64,000 bases of DNA, taken from NCBI GenBank assembly GCA_903943975.1, contig CAJAQB010000009.1:57304-121303 (forward strand), in the 5' to 3' direction. This stretch comes from Synechococcus lacustris (GTDB lineage Bacteria; Cyanobacteriota; Cyanobacteriia; PCC-6307; Cyanobiaceae). Both the position numbers and the translations under genes were made by a program. The first letter of the stretch is position 1; every line of letters begins with the position of its first letter. Below are positions 53,058-62,725 of this stretch, piece after piece. The notes beneath the pieces were generated by a model. It saw only the letters and a program-made list of their open reading frames with translations. It made no database searches and was not told the DNA's origin.

Positions 53058-55892
53058 ATGCGCTCTTTCCCCCGGTCCCGTCCAGCCCTCACGCCCTTGT
53101 TAGTGGCGCTGGCAGCGGCGCTACTGCTGGCACTGCTGCTGTTACCCAGGCTTTGGGTGGAACAGGCCTGGTTTGATCAGTTCCAATTGCGCGGCATATT
53201 GCTGCGCCGCTGGGGCCTACAACTGCTGGCCTTCCTGGCGGTGTTGGGCCTCGGCATTCCCCTGCAACTACAACAGCTGCAGCGCTGCTGGAACCTCCGT
53301 CAGGGGTCAAAGACCCGAGGGCCCAGAACCCAGCCCCCAGCGGCCCGCAACCCGAGGCGTAAACCGCTGTTGGCCCTGGCCGGTTGGCCCCTCGCCCTCG
53401 CCCTCGCCCTGCAGCTGGCCCTGCTGGTGGGGGGGCTCACCTATCTGCTCGTGCAGGCCCGGGGGCTGATCAACGAACCCTTCAACGACGCCGTACTCAG
53501 CGGCTTCCCGGTGCTGGCCGACCTACCCCTGCCGCTCCTGGCCAGCCTGGCGGTGGGTTTATTGCTGCCGCTGCTGCGCTGGCCACTCACCAGCCTGCGA
53601 ATCACCCTGGCGGCGGCCCTGGTGGGGTCTGCCACCGCCCTGGCCCGGGGCTGGAGCCTCTGGTTGCCGGCGCTGCTGGCGGCCCCCTTCGGCCAGGGGG
53701 ATCCGGTAACCGGCCTCGACCTCAGCTTCACGGTGTTGCGGCTGCCGGCCCTGCGGCTGGTGCTGAGTGTGTTGATGGCCCAGGGCTTAGTGGGCCTGGC
53801 CGGCTGCCTCTGGCTCAGCTTCAGCCAGGGCAGCAGCCTCTCGGATTGGCGTTTTGGCGGCCTGAGCCGCGCCCAACAAAAAACCTTGCAACCGCAGCTG
53901 GCGGTGTTGGCCCTGGTGGCGGCCTGCATCGCCTTCCTGGCGCCCTTTGAGTTGATGGTGCAGGGCAGTGGGGTGGCCGCCGGGGCGGGCTTTGTGGACC
54001 TGCAGGTGCGCCTGCCCCTGCGGCTGCTGCTCGGCGCCCTGCTGCTGCTCACCGCCCTGGGGCTCACGGTGCCCCTGCCCCAGGGCTGGTTGCGGCGGGG
54101 GTTGTTGTTGCCCTTGGCCGGCACGGCGCTGCTGGTGCCCCTGGCCGAATTGCTGATCGCCCCGGTGGTGCAACGGCTGATGGTGCAGCCGCGGGAATTG
54201 CAGCTGGAGCGCCCCTACCTGGCCCGCACGATCAAGGCCACCCGGGCCGCCTTTGGCCTCGAGGAGGTGCAGCTGGAAACCCTGCAACCGCGGCAGAAAC
54301 TCACCGCCAGCGACCTAGCCGAAGAACCGGGCACCCTCGACAACCTGCGCCTATGGGACACCCAACCGCTGCTGGCCACCAACCGGCAACTGCAACAGCT
54401 GCGCCTCTACTACGCCTTCCCTTCGGCGGCGGTGGATCGCTATCGGCTCAGTGCCGATCCCAACCGCAGCAGCCAGCAGGTGCTGATCGCCGCCCGGGAA
54501 CTCGACACCCAGGCGTTGCCCAGCGCCTCGCGCACCTGGTTAAACCGCCACCTGGTGTTTACCCATGGCTATGGCTTCACGGTGTCTCCGGTGAATGCCT
54601 TCGGCCCCGATGGCCTGCCGCTTTATTTCGTGAAGGATTTGGGCAAAAGCGGCCAGATCCAAGGCATTCCCCAGCTGCGGGTGAGCACCGAGGAGGTGCG
54701 GCGCCAGCTGCCCGTGGGCCGGCCGCGCCTCTACTTCGGCGCCTCCCCAGCCGACTACGCCGTGGCCCCCACCAACGTGCGGGAATTTGATTTCCCCGAG
54801 GGGGATCTGAATGTGTATTCGAACTACAGCGGCCACGGCGGCGTCCCCCTGGGGGGGCCCTGGCAAAAAATGCTGGCCAGCGCCTACCTGCGGGAGCCGC
54901 GGTTGCTGTTTACCGGGGCGATCCATGCCAAAACGCGGCTGCTGCTGCGCCGCCAGGTGCAGGCGCGGCTCCAGGCCCTGGCCCCCTTCCTCAAGTTTGA
55001 AAGCGAGCCCTACCTGGTAACGGTTTCAATCCCAAACCACCGCGATTTCCGAGCTGAACAACACCAGTACTGGCTGCTGGATGGTTTCACCACCAGCCGC
55101 AGCTATCCCTATGCCGAGGCCAACGCCGAGGGGCTGCGCTATTTCCGCAATCCGGTGAAGGTGGTGGTGGATGCCTACAACGGCCAGGTGTGGCTCTACG
55201 TGAGTGAACCGCAGGAACCGATCCTGCGCAGCTGGCAAAAGGCCTTCCCGGAAATGTTTAAACCAATTGCGGCGATGCCAAGGGAACTGCGCCAGCACAT
55301 CCAGGTGCCCCAAAGCCAATTTGCGGTGCAGGCAGAACGGCTGCTGCGCTTCCATGTGACCGACGTGCGCACCTTTTACAACGGGGATGACGTCTGGGGG
55401 ATTCCCCAGGAGATCTACGGCAACAGCAGCGTGGCGGTGCGGCCATACCACGTGACCCTGCAGCTGCCGGGGGAACAACGGCCGGAATTTGTTTTACTGC
55501 TGCCCTTCACGCCGCTGAAGCGGCCAAATCTGGTGGGCTGGCTGGCGGCCCGCAACGATGGCATCGCCTACGGCAAATTGCGGTTGGTGCGCTTCCCGCA
55601 GCAACGGCTGCTGCTCGGCCCCCAACAGATCTCCGCCCTGATCGAACAGGACCCGGGGATCAGCCGTCAATTTGGGCTTTGGAACCGGGAGGGCTCAAAG
55701 GTGGTGCAGGGCAACCTGCTGGTGGTGCCCGTGGGCAAGGGCTTGCTCTATGTGGAACCGATCTATCTGCAGGCCCGCAATGGCGGCCTGCCCACCCTGG
55801 TGCGGGTGGTGGTTACCGACGGCCGCCGCTTCGTTATGGAAAACAACCTCCAAAAAGCCCTGGAGCTGCTGGTGGCCCAGGCCCAGCCATAA
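53058..55892 (+). CDS. UPF0182 (COG1615) large membrane protein
   Basis: Conserved membrane protein of 944 aa, function unknown. The N-terminal 370 residues hold about seven spans (first at 11-35). The long C-terminal part is extracytoplasmic, with family segments AWFDQFQLRGILLRRWGLQLLAF, RYRLSADPNRSSQQVLIAARELD, HGYGFTVSPVNAFGPDGLPLYFVKDL, YFGASPADYAVAPTNVREFDFP, and YRFF-like SYPYAEANAEGLRYFRNPVKVVVDAYNG. Alone on its strand. Ends next to the fba terminator. Confidence 0.93.
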   Translation: MRSFPRSRPALTPLLVALAAALLLALLLLPRLWVEQAWFDQFQLRGILLRRWGLQLLAFLAVLGLGIPLQLQQLQRCWNLRQGSKTRGPRTQPPAARNPRRKPLLALAGWPLALALALQLALLVGGLTYLLVQARGLINEPFNDAVLSGFPVLADLPLPLLASLAVGLLLPLLRWPLTSLRITLAAALVGSATALARGWSLWLPALLAAPFGQGDPVTGLDLSFTVLRLPALRLVLSVLMAQGLVGLAGCLWLSFSQGSSLSDWRFGGLSRAQQKTLQPQLAVLALVAACIAFLAPFELMVQGSGVAAGAGFVDLQVRLPLRLLLGALLLLTALGLTVPLPQGWLRRGLLLPLAGTALLVPLAELLIAPVVQRLMVQPRELQLERPYLARTIKATRAAFGLEEVQLETLQPRQKLTASDLAEEPGTLDNLRLWDTQPLLATNRQLQQLRLYYAFPSAAVDRYRLSADPNRSSQQVLIAARELDTQALPSASRTWLNRHLVFTHGYGFTVSPVNAFGPDGLPLYFVKDLGKSGQIQGIPQLRVSTEEVRRQLPVGRPRLYFGASPADYAVAPTNVREFDFPEGDLNVYSNYSGHGGVPLGGPWQKMLASAYLREPRLLFTGAIHAKTRLLLRRQVQARLQALAPFLKFESEPYLVTVSIPNHRDFRAEQHQYWLLDGFTTSRSYPYAEANAEGLRYFRNPVKVVVDAYNGQVWLYVSEPQEPILRSWQKAFPEMFKPIAAMPRELRQHIQVPQSQFAVQAERLLRFHVTDVRTFYNGDDVWGIPQEIYGNSSVAVRPYHVTLQLPGEQRPEFVLLLPFTPLKRPNLVGWLAARNDGIAYGKLRLVRFPQQRLLLGPQQISALIEQDPGISRQFGLWNREGSKVVQGNLLVVPVGKGLLYVEPIYLQARNGGLPTLVRVVVTDGRRFVMENNLQKALELLVAQAQP

Positions 55893-55917
55893 AAAAAGGG
55901 GCCCCGTAGGGCCCCCC
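55891..55917 (-). terminator. Rho-independent terminator of fba
   Basis: On the minus strand, a GC stem GGGGCCC/GGGCCCC with a 4-nt loop is followed by seven T. It lies 8 bp past the fba stop and overlaps the last bases of the convergent UPF0182 gene. It is the clearest classical terminator in the window. Confidence 0.85.
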
Positions 55918-55925
55918 GCTCAAAC

Positions 55926-56999
55926 TCAGGCGGCTACGGCCACCTTGGCGTCCAGGACGCCCTTGGCATAGAGGCCGGCGTAGTAGTTGATGTCGCGCTG
56001 TTTGATCTTGCTGGCGTTACCGGCGGCCCAGAACTGCTGGTAACGGTCAAGGCACACCTGCTTCATGTACTCACGGGCAGGTTTGTTGAAGTGGCGGGGA
56101 TCGAAGTTGGCGGGATCCTTGGCGGCGGCTTCCCGCACGGCGGCGGTGAAGGCGAGGCGGTTATCGGTGTCGATATTCACCTTGCGCACGCCATTGCGGA
56201 TGCCCTCTTGGATTTCTTCCACGGGCACGCCGTAGGTCTCGGGGATGGCACCACCGAACTTGTTAATCATTTCCAGCCATTCGTGGGGCACGGAGCTGGA
56301 GCCGTGCATCACCAGGTGGGTGTTGGGGATCGCCTTATGGATCTCAGCGATGCGGGAGATCGCCAGCACTTCGCCGGTGGGCTTGCGGGTGAACTTGTAG
56401 GCACCGTGGCTGGTGCCGATGGCGATCGCCAGGGCATCCACATTGGTTTTGGCCACGAAGTCTGCGGCTTCAGCGGGGTCGGTGAGCAGCTGGGAATGGT
56501 CGAGGGTGCCCTCAAAGCCATGGCCGTCTTCCGCTTCGCCTTGGCCGGTTTCGAGGGAACCGAGGCAACCGAGTTCGCCTTCAACGCTCACGCCGATGGC
56601 ATGGGCAACGCCCACCACTTCCTTGGTAACAGCCACGTTGTAGTCGTAGCTGGCGGGGGTTTTGGCGTCGGCTTCGAGGGAGCCATCCATCATCACGGAG
56701 GTGAAACCGTTGGCAGCGGCCCCAAAACAGGTGGCGGCGCTATTGCCGTGGTCTTGGTGCATCACCACCGGGATATCGGGGTAGGTTTCCACCGCCGCCA
56801 GGATCAGGTGGCGCAGGAAATTTTCACCGGCGTACTGGCGGGCACCGCGGGAGGCCTGCAGGATGACGGGGCTATCGGTTTCAGAGGCGGCCTCCATGAT
56901 CGCCTGCACCTGCTCCAGGTTGTTCACGTTGAACGCTGGGATGCCGTAGCCGTTTTCCGCGGCGTGATCTAGCAGCAGGCGTAGCGGAACGAGCGCCAT
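55926..56999 (-). CDS. fba: Class II fructose-bisphosphate aldolase
   Basis: Zinc aldolase of the Calvin cycle and glycolysis, also acting on sedoheptulose bisphosphate in cyanobacteria. The product is 357 aa. Catalytic and zinc motifs are [10 protein letters not shown] (zinc His), [50 protein letters not shown], and [13 protein letters not shown]. It is monocistronic with a strong terminator, as expected for a highly expressed gene. Confidence 0.96.
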   Translation of the reverse strand: MALVPLRLLLDHAAENGYGIPAFNVNNLEQVQAIMEAASETDSPVILQASRGARQYAGENFLRHLILAAVETYPDIPVVMHQDHGNSAATCFGAAANGFTSVMMDGSLEADAKTPASYDYNVAVTKEVVGVAHAIGVSVEGELGCLGSLETGQGEAEDGHGFEGTLDHSQLLTDPAEAADFVAKTNVDALAIAIGTSHGAYKFTRKPTGEVLAISRIAEIHKAIPNTHLVMHGSSSVPHEWLEMINKFGGAIPETYGVPVEEIQEGIRNGVRKVNIDTDNRLAFTAAVREAAAKDPANFDPRHFNKPAREYMKQVCLDRYQQFWAAGNASKIKQRDINYYAGLYAKGVLDAKVAVAA

Positions 57000-57060
57000 G
57001 GGAAACCTCTAAGGGGGATTGGATTCAGGCGGCAAATGCCACCCGAAAGACCGGGCGAGT

Positions 57061-58320
57061 TTAACGCGGTGATCTGCGGCCCTGCCGTTTTGGCGGTCCA
57101 CCGCGGGGTCGGGAAGTTCTGGCCCCGGGGGGCGGACCCACCGGCAGGGAGGTGTCTGGCTCAAAGCCGGGGATCACTTCCCGGGGCAGGGGGGCACCGA
57201 TAAGTTTCTCGATGGCACCGAGCAGCTCCCGTTCCTCGGCACTCACCAGGGAAAGGGCATGGCCAGTCATGCCGGCCCGGCCGGTGCGGCCAATGCGGTG
57301 CACATAGTCCTCGGGCACGTTGGGCAGATCGAGGTTCACCACATGGGGGAGCTGGGCGATATCAAGGCCCCGGGCGGCCAGGTCGGTGGCCACCAGCACC
57401 CGCAGTTCACCGCCCTTAAAGCTGCTCAGGGCCCGGGTGCGCGCCCCTTGGCTCTTGTTGCCATGGATGGCGGCGGCCTGGATGCCCTCCTTGGTGAGCC
57501 GTTCGGCCAGCTTGTTGGCGCCGTGTTTGGTGCGGGAAAACACCAGCACCTGCTGCCAGTCGTTGCTGGTGATCAGGTGGCTGAGCAGGGCTGATTTACG
57601 GCCCTGGTCCACCGGATGGATGCGTTGGTCCACCGTGTCGGCGGTGCGGTTTTCCGGGGTTACCTGCAGCTGCAGGGGTTGATGCAGAAAACCCTCGGCC
57701 AATTTGCGGATTTGACCGGAAAAAGTGGCCGAAAACATCAGGTTTTGGCGCTTAGAAGGCAACCAGCTGAGGATCCGGCGGATGTCATGGATGAAACCCA
57801 TGTCGAGCATCCGGTCGGCCTCATCCATCACCAGCACTTCGAGCCGATCAAAGCTGGTGATCCCCTGGCCGTGCAGGTCGATCAGGCGGCCGGGGGTGGC
57901 CACCAGCAGATCGACGCCCTTGCGCAAACGGTCGATCTGGGGCTGAAGGCCTACGCCACCAAAAACAACGGTGGTACGTAGGTCGAGGTCTTGGCCATAG
58001 CGGGCGGCGCTGTCTGCCACCTGGGCTGCTAGTTCGCGGGTGGGGGTGAGCACCAGGGAACGCACTTGGCCGGGGCGGGCCTTGGCCCCATGGCGCAACC
58101 GTTCCAGCATCGGCAGGGTGAAACCTGCGGTTTTACCGGTGCCCGTTTGGGCGGCAGCCATTAGATCCCGGCCAGAAAGCACGGCGGGGATTGCCTTGAG
58201 CTGAATTTCGGTGGGTTCGGTGTAGCCGCAACGGGCCAGGGCCTTGAGCAGGGGCTGGCCGAGGCCCAGCTGATCAAAACCGTTAACAAGGGCCTCGGGC
58301 CCAGGGGAAGGAAGGCTCAC
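57061..58320 (-). CDS. DEAD-box RNA helicase (RhlE/CrhR type)
   Basis: ATP-dependent RNA helicase of 419 aa. It has the Q motif ([12 protein letters not shown]), [29 protein letters not shown] in [16 protein letters not shown], and the C-terminal ARGLDI and [10 protein letters not shown]. The tail is basic ([19 protein letters not shown]), typical of RNA-binding RhlE-like proteins. Start at ATG 58320. It lies 61 bp from fba on the same strand. Confidence 0.92.
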   Translation of the reverse strand: MSLPSPGPEALVNGFDQLGLGQPLLKALARCGYTEPTEIQLKAIPAVLSGRDLMAAAQTGTGKTAGFTLPMLERLRHGAKARPGQVRSLVLTPTRELAAQVADSAARYGQDLDLRTTVVFGGVGLQPQIDRLRKGVDLLVATPGRLIDLHGQGITSFDRLEVLVMDEADRMLDMGFIHDIRRILSWLPSKRQNLMFSATFSGQIRKLAEGFLHQPLQLQVTPENRTADTVDQRIHPVDQGRKSALLSHLITSNDWQQVLVFSRTKHGANKLAERLTKEGIQAAAIHGNKSQGARTRALSSFKGGELRVLVATDLAARGLDIAQLPHVVNLDLPNVPEDYVHRIGRTGRAGMTGHALSLVSAEERELLGAIEKLIGAPLPREVIPGFEPDTSLPVGPPPGARTSRPRGGPPKRQGRRSPR

Positions 58321-58551
58321 TTAGCGACCAGAGAGATGAAGGGTGCTATCTGCGCTGAGCGAGGGCTGACCGTTTCGAGCTTGGAAAGATATGCAAACAA
58401 TGAGGGAAACCGGGCTTGAACCAAAGCAAGTAGCTGTAGGGCCATGGTAGCTGCGCCCTGGGCGGTGCACCAGGCTGCAGCAAAAGCTGCCCTGGGGGGC
58501 TTCCGTAGCAGCCGACACTCCAATCTGCCGCTGGCCTGGCGATAACGGACA

Positions 58552-58580
58552 GGTACCGATCCAAGGAAAGGTACCGATCC
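58552..58580. repeat. Direct repeat GGTACCGATCC, period 18 bp
   Basis: Two copies of the 11-mer (58552-58562 and 58570-58580) just before the small ORF at 58601. The whole stretch 58321-58600 has no convincing gene on either strand and probably holds the helicase promoter and the leader of the small ORF. Confidence 0.55.
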
Positions 58581-58600
58581 CAACTTTCTGGCTAACCCCA

Positions 58601-58768
58601 ATGAAAGAACGTGACCTCAAGGCTGTGCCCCACACCGACGGCTGCGAGCGCTACCAGGAAGCCCGCCTGAAGCCCGCCATCCGCGAATCCCTAGACCACA
58701 GCCCCAGCCTGAGGCTGCTCAGGGCCCTGGATCCCACCCACCCCCGCTGCCTGATCAACGACATCTAG
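58601..58768 (+). CDS. Small hypothetical protein (55 aa)
   Basis: Not recognised. The product begins MKERDLKAVPHTDGCERYQE and ends RCLINDI, highly charged with two cysteines and no hydrophobic span. Codon choice is like that of neighbouring genes. It is divergent from the helicase gene and converges on the glutathione-transferase gene. A strong start context is lacking (GGCTAACCCCA before the ATG). Confidence 0.5.
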   Translation: MKERDLKAVPHTDGCERYQEARLKPAIRESLDHSPSLRLLRALDPTHPRCLINDI

Positions 58769-58775
58769 TAGTAGG

Positions 58776-58806
58776 GCTCAAACCAGGAAGTGCTCAAACC
58801 AGGAAG
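58776..58806. repeat. 16-bp tandem duplication at the GST stop codon
   Basis: Two copies of GCTCAAACCAGGAAG(T) in tandem. The downstream copy encodes the last residues and TGA of the glutathione-transferase gene, and the other copy repeats the sequence just beyond the stop. Confidence 0.7.
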
Positions 58807-59996
58807 GGTTGAGGGTTCTGGTCGCGCCGTTGGCGCAACTGCAACGCCGGGCCCTGGCGCCCACCGGCCAGGGCGGCGGTGTCTTCCAGGGCCTGGCGCA
58901 GGGCCCGGGCCGCATGCAGGCCCATGTCCCGCGGCACACAGATGCGATCACGCAGGCTGCGCAGGCCCAGGTCGCTGCCGGGGGGCGGCCCACAGGGTTC
59001 AGCGGTGATCAAGCGGGTGAGGGCCGCCCGCAGGGCCAGTTCCGAAAGGGAGCTGTGCACGCTCAGCAGGGTGTGGCGGTGTTTGAGCACCCGGCCTAGG
59101 GCCTCCTGGGCGGCATCGGCCGGGGCCGGCTGGCGGCTGTCACCAAGATCTATGTAGGGGCCGTGGTCGATGCGGGATGCCCATGGACGGCTCTCGGCTG
59201 GGCCGATGCCATAACAACCACCCATCTGGGGGGGCAGGTCATGGGCATGGGTGTGGTGGTCGCTTTGGGTGCCCCTGTAGGTGCTGCGTTGCTCAAGGGC
59301 AGCAAACCAGCGTTCAATGGCGGGCCAAAGCCGGCAAAGTTCATAGTCTTTGTAATAGAGCAGGCTGCTCACCATGCGCTCCAGGTAGGGCACAAATACG
59401 AGGTCGGCGCTGCTGAAATCGCCCAGGAAAAAATCCGTGGGGCTTTGATCTAGGGCCCCACAAACCCGGGCGAGCTGTAGTTCAAAACGGTGCTTGCCCT
59501 GGGCCTCTGCCCCTGGCGAACAAAGCCATTGACACCAGGCCCGAAATAGGTCGCGTTCCAGCTGGCGCAGGGGCAACACGGCGGGATCCTGGAGCGAAAA
59601 GCCCAGGGGCCCGAAGCTGTCTTCCAGGGCCTGGAGGATTACGTCGCTTTCGGTGATCAGCTGGCCATCGAGGGCCAGGGCCGGCAGCAGGCCGGAGGGC
59701 ACCAAGCGGGTAAACCAGCTCTCCTTGGCGCCGTAACAAACCATCGAGACCTTTTCCACCCGATAGGGCACCTGGCGTTCCTCCAGCCAGAGCCAGACCT
59801 TTTGGCAGTAAGGACACCAGGCGTGGTGATCGCGGTAGAGCACCACCCGCACGCTGGCGAGGGGCTGACCAAAAAGGCGCAGGCGGGCCTGGCTGCTGGT
59901 GGGCCCCTCAATGCGATCGGGTTCCTCGGGGGCCAGGGCCTCGAGGGCCTCCCAGCTCAGGGGCAAATGCGGTAAAAATGATGAACTTTCCACCAC
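58794..59996 (-). CDS. Glutathione S-transferase family protein with long C-terminal extension
   Basis: The 400 residues have an N-terminal thioredoxin-like domain with CPYC (HHAWCPYCQKVWLWLEERQVPY, about 57-78) and the cis-proline loop SGLLPALALDGQLITESDVIL. An all-helical GST C-domain follows (about 140-250). A further 150-residue extension ends with a helical CVPRDMGLHAARALRQALEDTAAL. The CPYC points to a glutaredoxin- or omega-like enzyme rather than a classical conjugating GST. Substrate unknown. Confidence 0.85.
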   Translation of the reverse strand: MVESSSFLPHLPLSWEALEALAPEEPDRIEGPTSSQARLRLFGQPLASVRVVLYRDHHAWCPYCQKVWLWLEERQVPYRVEKVSMVCYGAKESWFTRLVPSGLLPALALDGQLITESDVILQALEDSFGPLGFSLQDPAVLPLRQLERDLFRAWCQWLCSPGAEAQGKHRFELQLARVCGALDQSPTDFFLGDFSSADLVFVPYLERMVSSLLYYKDYELCRLWPAIERWFAALEQRSTYRGTQSDHHTHAHDLPPQMGGCYGIGPAESRPWASRIDHGPYIDLGDSRQPAPADAAQEALGRVLKHRHTLLSVHSSLSELALRAALTRLITAEPCGPPPGSDLGLRSLRDRICVPRDMGLHAARALRQALEDTAALAGGRQGPALQLRQRRDQNPQPFLV

Positions 59997-60034
59997 AGTG
60001 TTGCCGTTCTAAGTTCAGGTGATTAGAAAAAAGA

Positions 60035-60124
60035 TTGACCGGCGACGCAGCCCCCCGTCGGCCTAGAGCACCTCCCCCTCCATGGGTGCTCCGAGAATCC
60101 CCCCGGCCAGGCTGGGGGTTTTCT
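60035..60124 (+). ncRNA. Candidate small RNA with two clear hairpins and a terminator
   Basis: The 148-bp gap between two minus-strand genes contains, on the plus strand, a possible promoter (TTGCCG at 60001 and TAGAAA at 60024, 17-bp spacing). A weak hairpin (CGAC/GTCG, 60043-60060) and a 7-bp perfect hairpin GAGCACC/GGTGCTC (60066-60091) follow. A GC-rich hairpin CCCCC/GGGGG with TTTT (60099-60122) ends it like a rho-independent terminator. No plus-strand gene follows to be attenuated. Independent expression is inferred, not shown. Confidence 0.42.
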
Positions 60125-60144
60125 TGTATCTGGGGGCCCTAAGG

Positions 60145-60771
60145 CTAGGCAGTTTGGGAATCGAGGTGCTGGAAAACACTGAGGTCGCCCAGGTCTGCCT
60201 CCTCGGGCATCGGGAACTTACGCAGCACCAAGATCAAAAGCAGGGCGGCCTCCAGGCCCAGCAGGGCGGCGGCGGCGCTGGCGGGCAGCAACTGGCTGAG
60301 CCAGCCAAGTAGCAGCAAGGGCAGCAGCAGGGTGAGGCCAATCGCCTCTGGGCGCTGGAAACAGAAAAACTCCTTGAAACCAAGGCCCGCCAGGGCGGCA
60401 AAGAAGGGACCAATTGCCCAGATCCAGAGCGGTTGCGCCACCAGGGTGGGCAGGATCTGAGCGGGCCCCACCTGCCAGGCCAGCACCGCCATACCTAGGC
60501 AACCAAGCAACCAGAAAATTTGCAGGGCGCGATGTAACGGGCGCAGGTAGATGTGCACCCAACGCAGGGCACCACCAAGACCAATGCCCATCAGCAGCAA
60601 CCAGGGCCAGGTGAGGGCGGGGCCAAATTGCCGCCATTGGATCAATAGGGCGCCTTGGGCGAGGGCGAGCAGAAGGAATGAAAGCCGATAGGCCAACACC
60701 TCGCGGCGGTGGGTGGCGGTCACCGTATAGGTGCCATACACACCCTCGTAGCTAACAGGGGCAACGGTCAT
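60145..60771 (-). CDS. DUF2301 integral membrane protein
   Basis: Predicted membrane protein of 208 aa with about six spans. Family pattern: SYEGVYGTYTVTATHRREVLAYRLSFLLLALAQ near the N-terminus and GPFFAALAGLGFKEFFCFQRPEAIGLTLLLPLLLLG in the middle, ending LRKFPMPEEADLGDLSVF. Function unknown. It lies 27 bp downstream of the glutathionyl-hydroquinone-reductase-like gene and is probably co-transcribed. Confidence 0.8.
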   Translation of the reverse strand: MTVAPVSYEGVYGTYTVTATHRREVLAYRLSFLLLALAQGALLIQWRQFGPALTWPWLLLMGIGLGGALRWVHIYLRPLHRALQIFWLLGCLGMAVLAWQVGPAQILPTLVAQPLWIWAIGPFFAALAGLGFKEFFCFQRPEAIGLTLLLPLLLLGWLSQLLPASAAAALLGLEAALLLILVLRKFPMPEEADLGDLSVFQHLDSQTA

Positions 60772-60798
60772 GGCGGGGGGGGGAGGGGTAAGCCAGTT

Positions 60799-61821
60799 TC
60801 ATCCAGTTTGGGTGGGGGCGGCAAACACAAGGCTGGCCAGGTCTGGACCGGCCGGCACGATGGCGGAGGGGTGCAGCGGAAACAATGCCCCGAAATAATC
60901 CCGGCGCCAAGCCTCTGGGAAACAGGTGGCGGCCACCCCCGGCAGGGCATAGAGCCGCGCCCGCCAGGCCCAGAGGGCGGGGAACATCCAGAGGGGTTTA
61001 CGGCTACAGCCAAACAAAGGCGCATACACCTGCTCCCAACGGATCAAGGTGGGAAAGAGGCGCAGGTCTGCCAGGGTTATTTCATCGCCGCAGAGCCAGG
61101 GGCGGGAATCGCTGCTGAGGGCAGTTTCCAGTTCCTGCAAGACCTCAAATAGGGCGGTTTCTGCCCGGTGGTAGGCGGCCTGGTTGCGGGCAAAGCCACA
61201 GCGGTAAACGCCATCATTCACCGTGTCTTGGAGCCGGGCACTCCAGGCGTCACTGGCGGCTGCCAGCGCTGGCGGAGCGAAATCTGGGGGGCTGGCAGTG
61301 CTGCCAGCGGGCAAGGGCCAGCGGTTTAGCAGTTGCACCAGGTCTGCGCTTTCGTTGCAGATGATCCGCGGGGCTGAGCCAGGCCCAGGGGCAACATCCA
61401 GCAGCACCGGCACGGTGGCCCGCTGCTGGGCGGAGGCGCCACAGAGGGCATAGAGATCAATTAGGGCCTTGCAACCAAGCAGTGGTTCAGCAAAAACCCA
61501 GCGGCCAGCCTCGGGATCTGGTTCCACCACCACCAGTTCAATCGAGCCAGCCAGCTGGCGCAGGCTCCACACCAGCCAGGCGCGGTGGGCCCAGGGGCAG
61601 CTGCGGCCCACGATCAAGAGGGGCCTTTGGGGGCGGGGTTCGAGCTTTGGCGTGCCGGAAAACTGGCTGGGGCGGCGGCTGAAATTGCCTTCCGCATCGG
61701 CCCGGGCCAGGCCATCCATCAGGCGTTGCCATTGCCATTGCCAGAAACAGCGAACGCTGGCCACCAGTTGGGGGGGGACGGGCATGGGGCGAGCAAGGGA
61801 CGCAGCTATAGATAAGGACAT
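60799..61821 (-). CDS. Glutathionyl-hydroquinone reductase-like (xi-class GST)
   Basis: The 340 residues carry the xi-class active site CPWAHRAWLVW (LLIVGRSCPWAH, about 71-82). The C-terminal domain includes NDGVYRCGFARNQAAYHRAETALFEVLQELE and LCGDEITLADLRLFPTLIRW, which is typical of the ECM4/YqjG/PcpF group. These enzymes reduce glutathionyl-hydroquinones. M13 (61785) is an alternative start. It is divergent from the 92-aa gene, 18 bp between starts. Confidence 0.9.
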   Translation of the reverse strand: MSLSIAASLARPMPVPPQLVASVRCFWQWQWQRLMDGLARADAEGNFSRRPSQFSGTPKLEPRPQRPLLIVGRSCPWAHRAWLVWSLRQLAGSIELVVVEPDPEAGRWVFAEPLLGCKALIDLYALCGASAQQRATVPVLLDVAPGPGSAPRIICNESADLVQLLNRWPLPAGSTASPPDFAPPALAAASDAWSARLQDTVNDGVYRCGFARNQAAYHRAETALFEVLQELETALSSDSRPWLCGDEITLADLRLFPTLIRWEQVYAPLFGCSRKPLWMFPALWAWRARLYALPGVAATCFPEAWRRDYFGALFPLHPSAIVPAGPDLASLVFAAPTQTG

Positions 61822-61839
61822 CCAGCCAGCGAAGCCGCA

Positions 61840-62118
61840 ATGCTCAGCCCCCTGATTGGCCTGCTGCTGGCCACCTCGCTGGCGCCGGTGGATCCGGAAC
61901 TGATCCGCAGCAGCTATGGCCAGGAGGCGCTGTTTCGCTTTGAGCTGGGGGTGGATGCCGGCTTGGCAACGGAAGCAGCAAAAAATTGTTCAGGCCCCCA
62001 GCAAGCCTGGGGGGCGTCTGCCCAGCAGCAGGCAATGGAGGCCGCCCTGAAAAGGGGCCAATTTTTTGAAGCCGGTCAGCTGCTGGGGATTTGGCAGAAA
62101 GGTCTGCAGTGCCGCTGA
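61840..62118 (+). CDS. Small hypothetical protein with N-terminal hydrophobic segment (92 aa)
   Basis: Not recognised. A short hydrophobic start (MLSPLIGLLLATSLAPV) could be a signal peptide, followed by a mature part with two cysteines and an amphipathic helix (SAQQQAMEAALKRGQFFEAGQLLGIW). It converges on the 57-aa gene with 4 bp between stops. Confidence 0.55.
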   Translation: MLSPLIGLLLATSLAPVDPELIRSSYGQEALFRFELGVDAGLATEAAKNCSGPQQAWGASAQQQAMEAALKRGQFFEAGQLLGIWQKGLQCR

Positions 62119-62122
62119 GGTA

Positions 62123-62296
62123 CTAGCAGCAGTAGCCAGAAGCAGCGGCGCCATCATCAAAACGGCAGTCCATAAGCCCATGGGCGGCGGGGTCTTGGGC
62201 CATCAGCCGCTGCAGGATGCGCTGCTGATCCACCGGGGAGAGCTCGCCATCGGCGCCCCACTTCAGGCAGGTCTCGTCAAGGCCCTCGCGATCCAT
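62123..62296 (-). CDS. Small cysteine-bearing hypothetical protein (57 aa)
   Basis: Reads MDREGLDETCLKWGADGELS at the start, then QQRILQRLMAQDPAAHGLMDCRFDD and a Cys-Cys C-terminus. The ATG at 62296 is preferred because the longer frame to 62467 is low in coding character. No family is recognised. The four cysteines could bind metal or form disulfides. Confidence 0.55.
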   Translation of the reverse strand: MDREGLDETCLKWGADGELSPVDQQRILQRLMAQDPAAHGLMDCRFDDGAAASGYCC

Positions 62297-62677
62297 ATCA
62301 GCAGCTCCTGACAATGCGCCCAATTTAAGGGCTGGCCCCTGGCAAGGGAAAGGCCAGGGTCGGGAGAAAAAAGGAAGAATATATAAGAAATTCAAATCCG
62401 AAATCAGCAACACGGACGAAGCCCCTGGCCAACCACCGGCGTATATGCGAGGCAAGGTCCCTGGCATGTATTGCCTGTATTTAGGGAGCCAGGACGAAAG
62501 CCAAAAACGCTGTGGGGAACTCCGAGCATCAAATCACGACGTATATACAAAACACTGAATACAAAAATGCATCTGAATCAGGGCAGTGGAAGCAATACAA
62601 ATAAATCCAATTTAGCCATACAAAAATAGCTCCTCGTATCTACAGAAGCCTGTTGCAGCAAGGGGTTTGGGCGGTCT
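62297..62677. other. 381-bp AT-rich intergenic region
   Basis: No gene is seen. It contains a 7-bp inverted repeat CCCTGGC/GCCAGGG with a 9-nt loop (about 62336-62358) and several A-rich runs towards the DUF4347 gene. It is likely the promoter region of the large surface protein and of the 57-aa gene. Confidence 0.4.
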
Positions 62678-62725
62678 ATGTTGATTGCAACGACCCAAGC
62701 GGGTCCCCCTAGCTGCACAGTTTCA

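Noticed and set aside
58317..58635. Minus-strand frames of 94, 104 and 72 codons upstream of the helicase
   Set aside because: Three mutually overlapping frames with no motif, crossing direct repeats; probably promoter/leader DNA.
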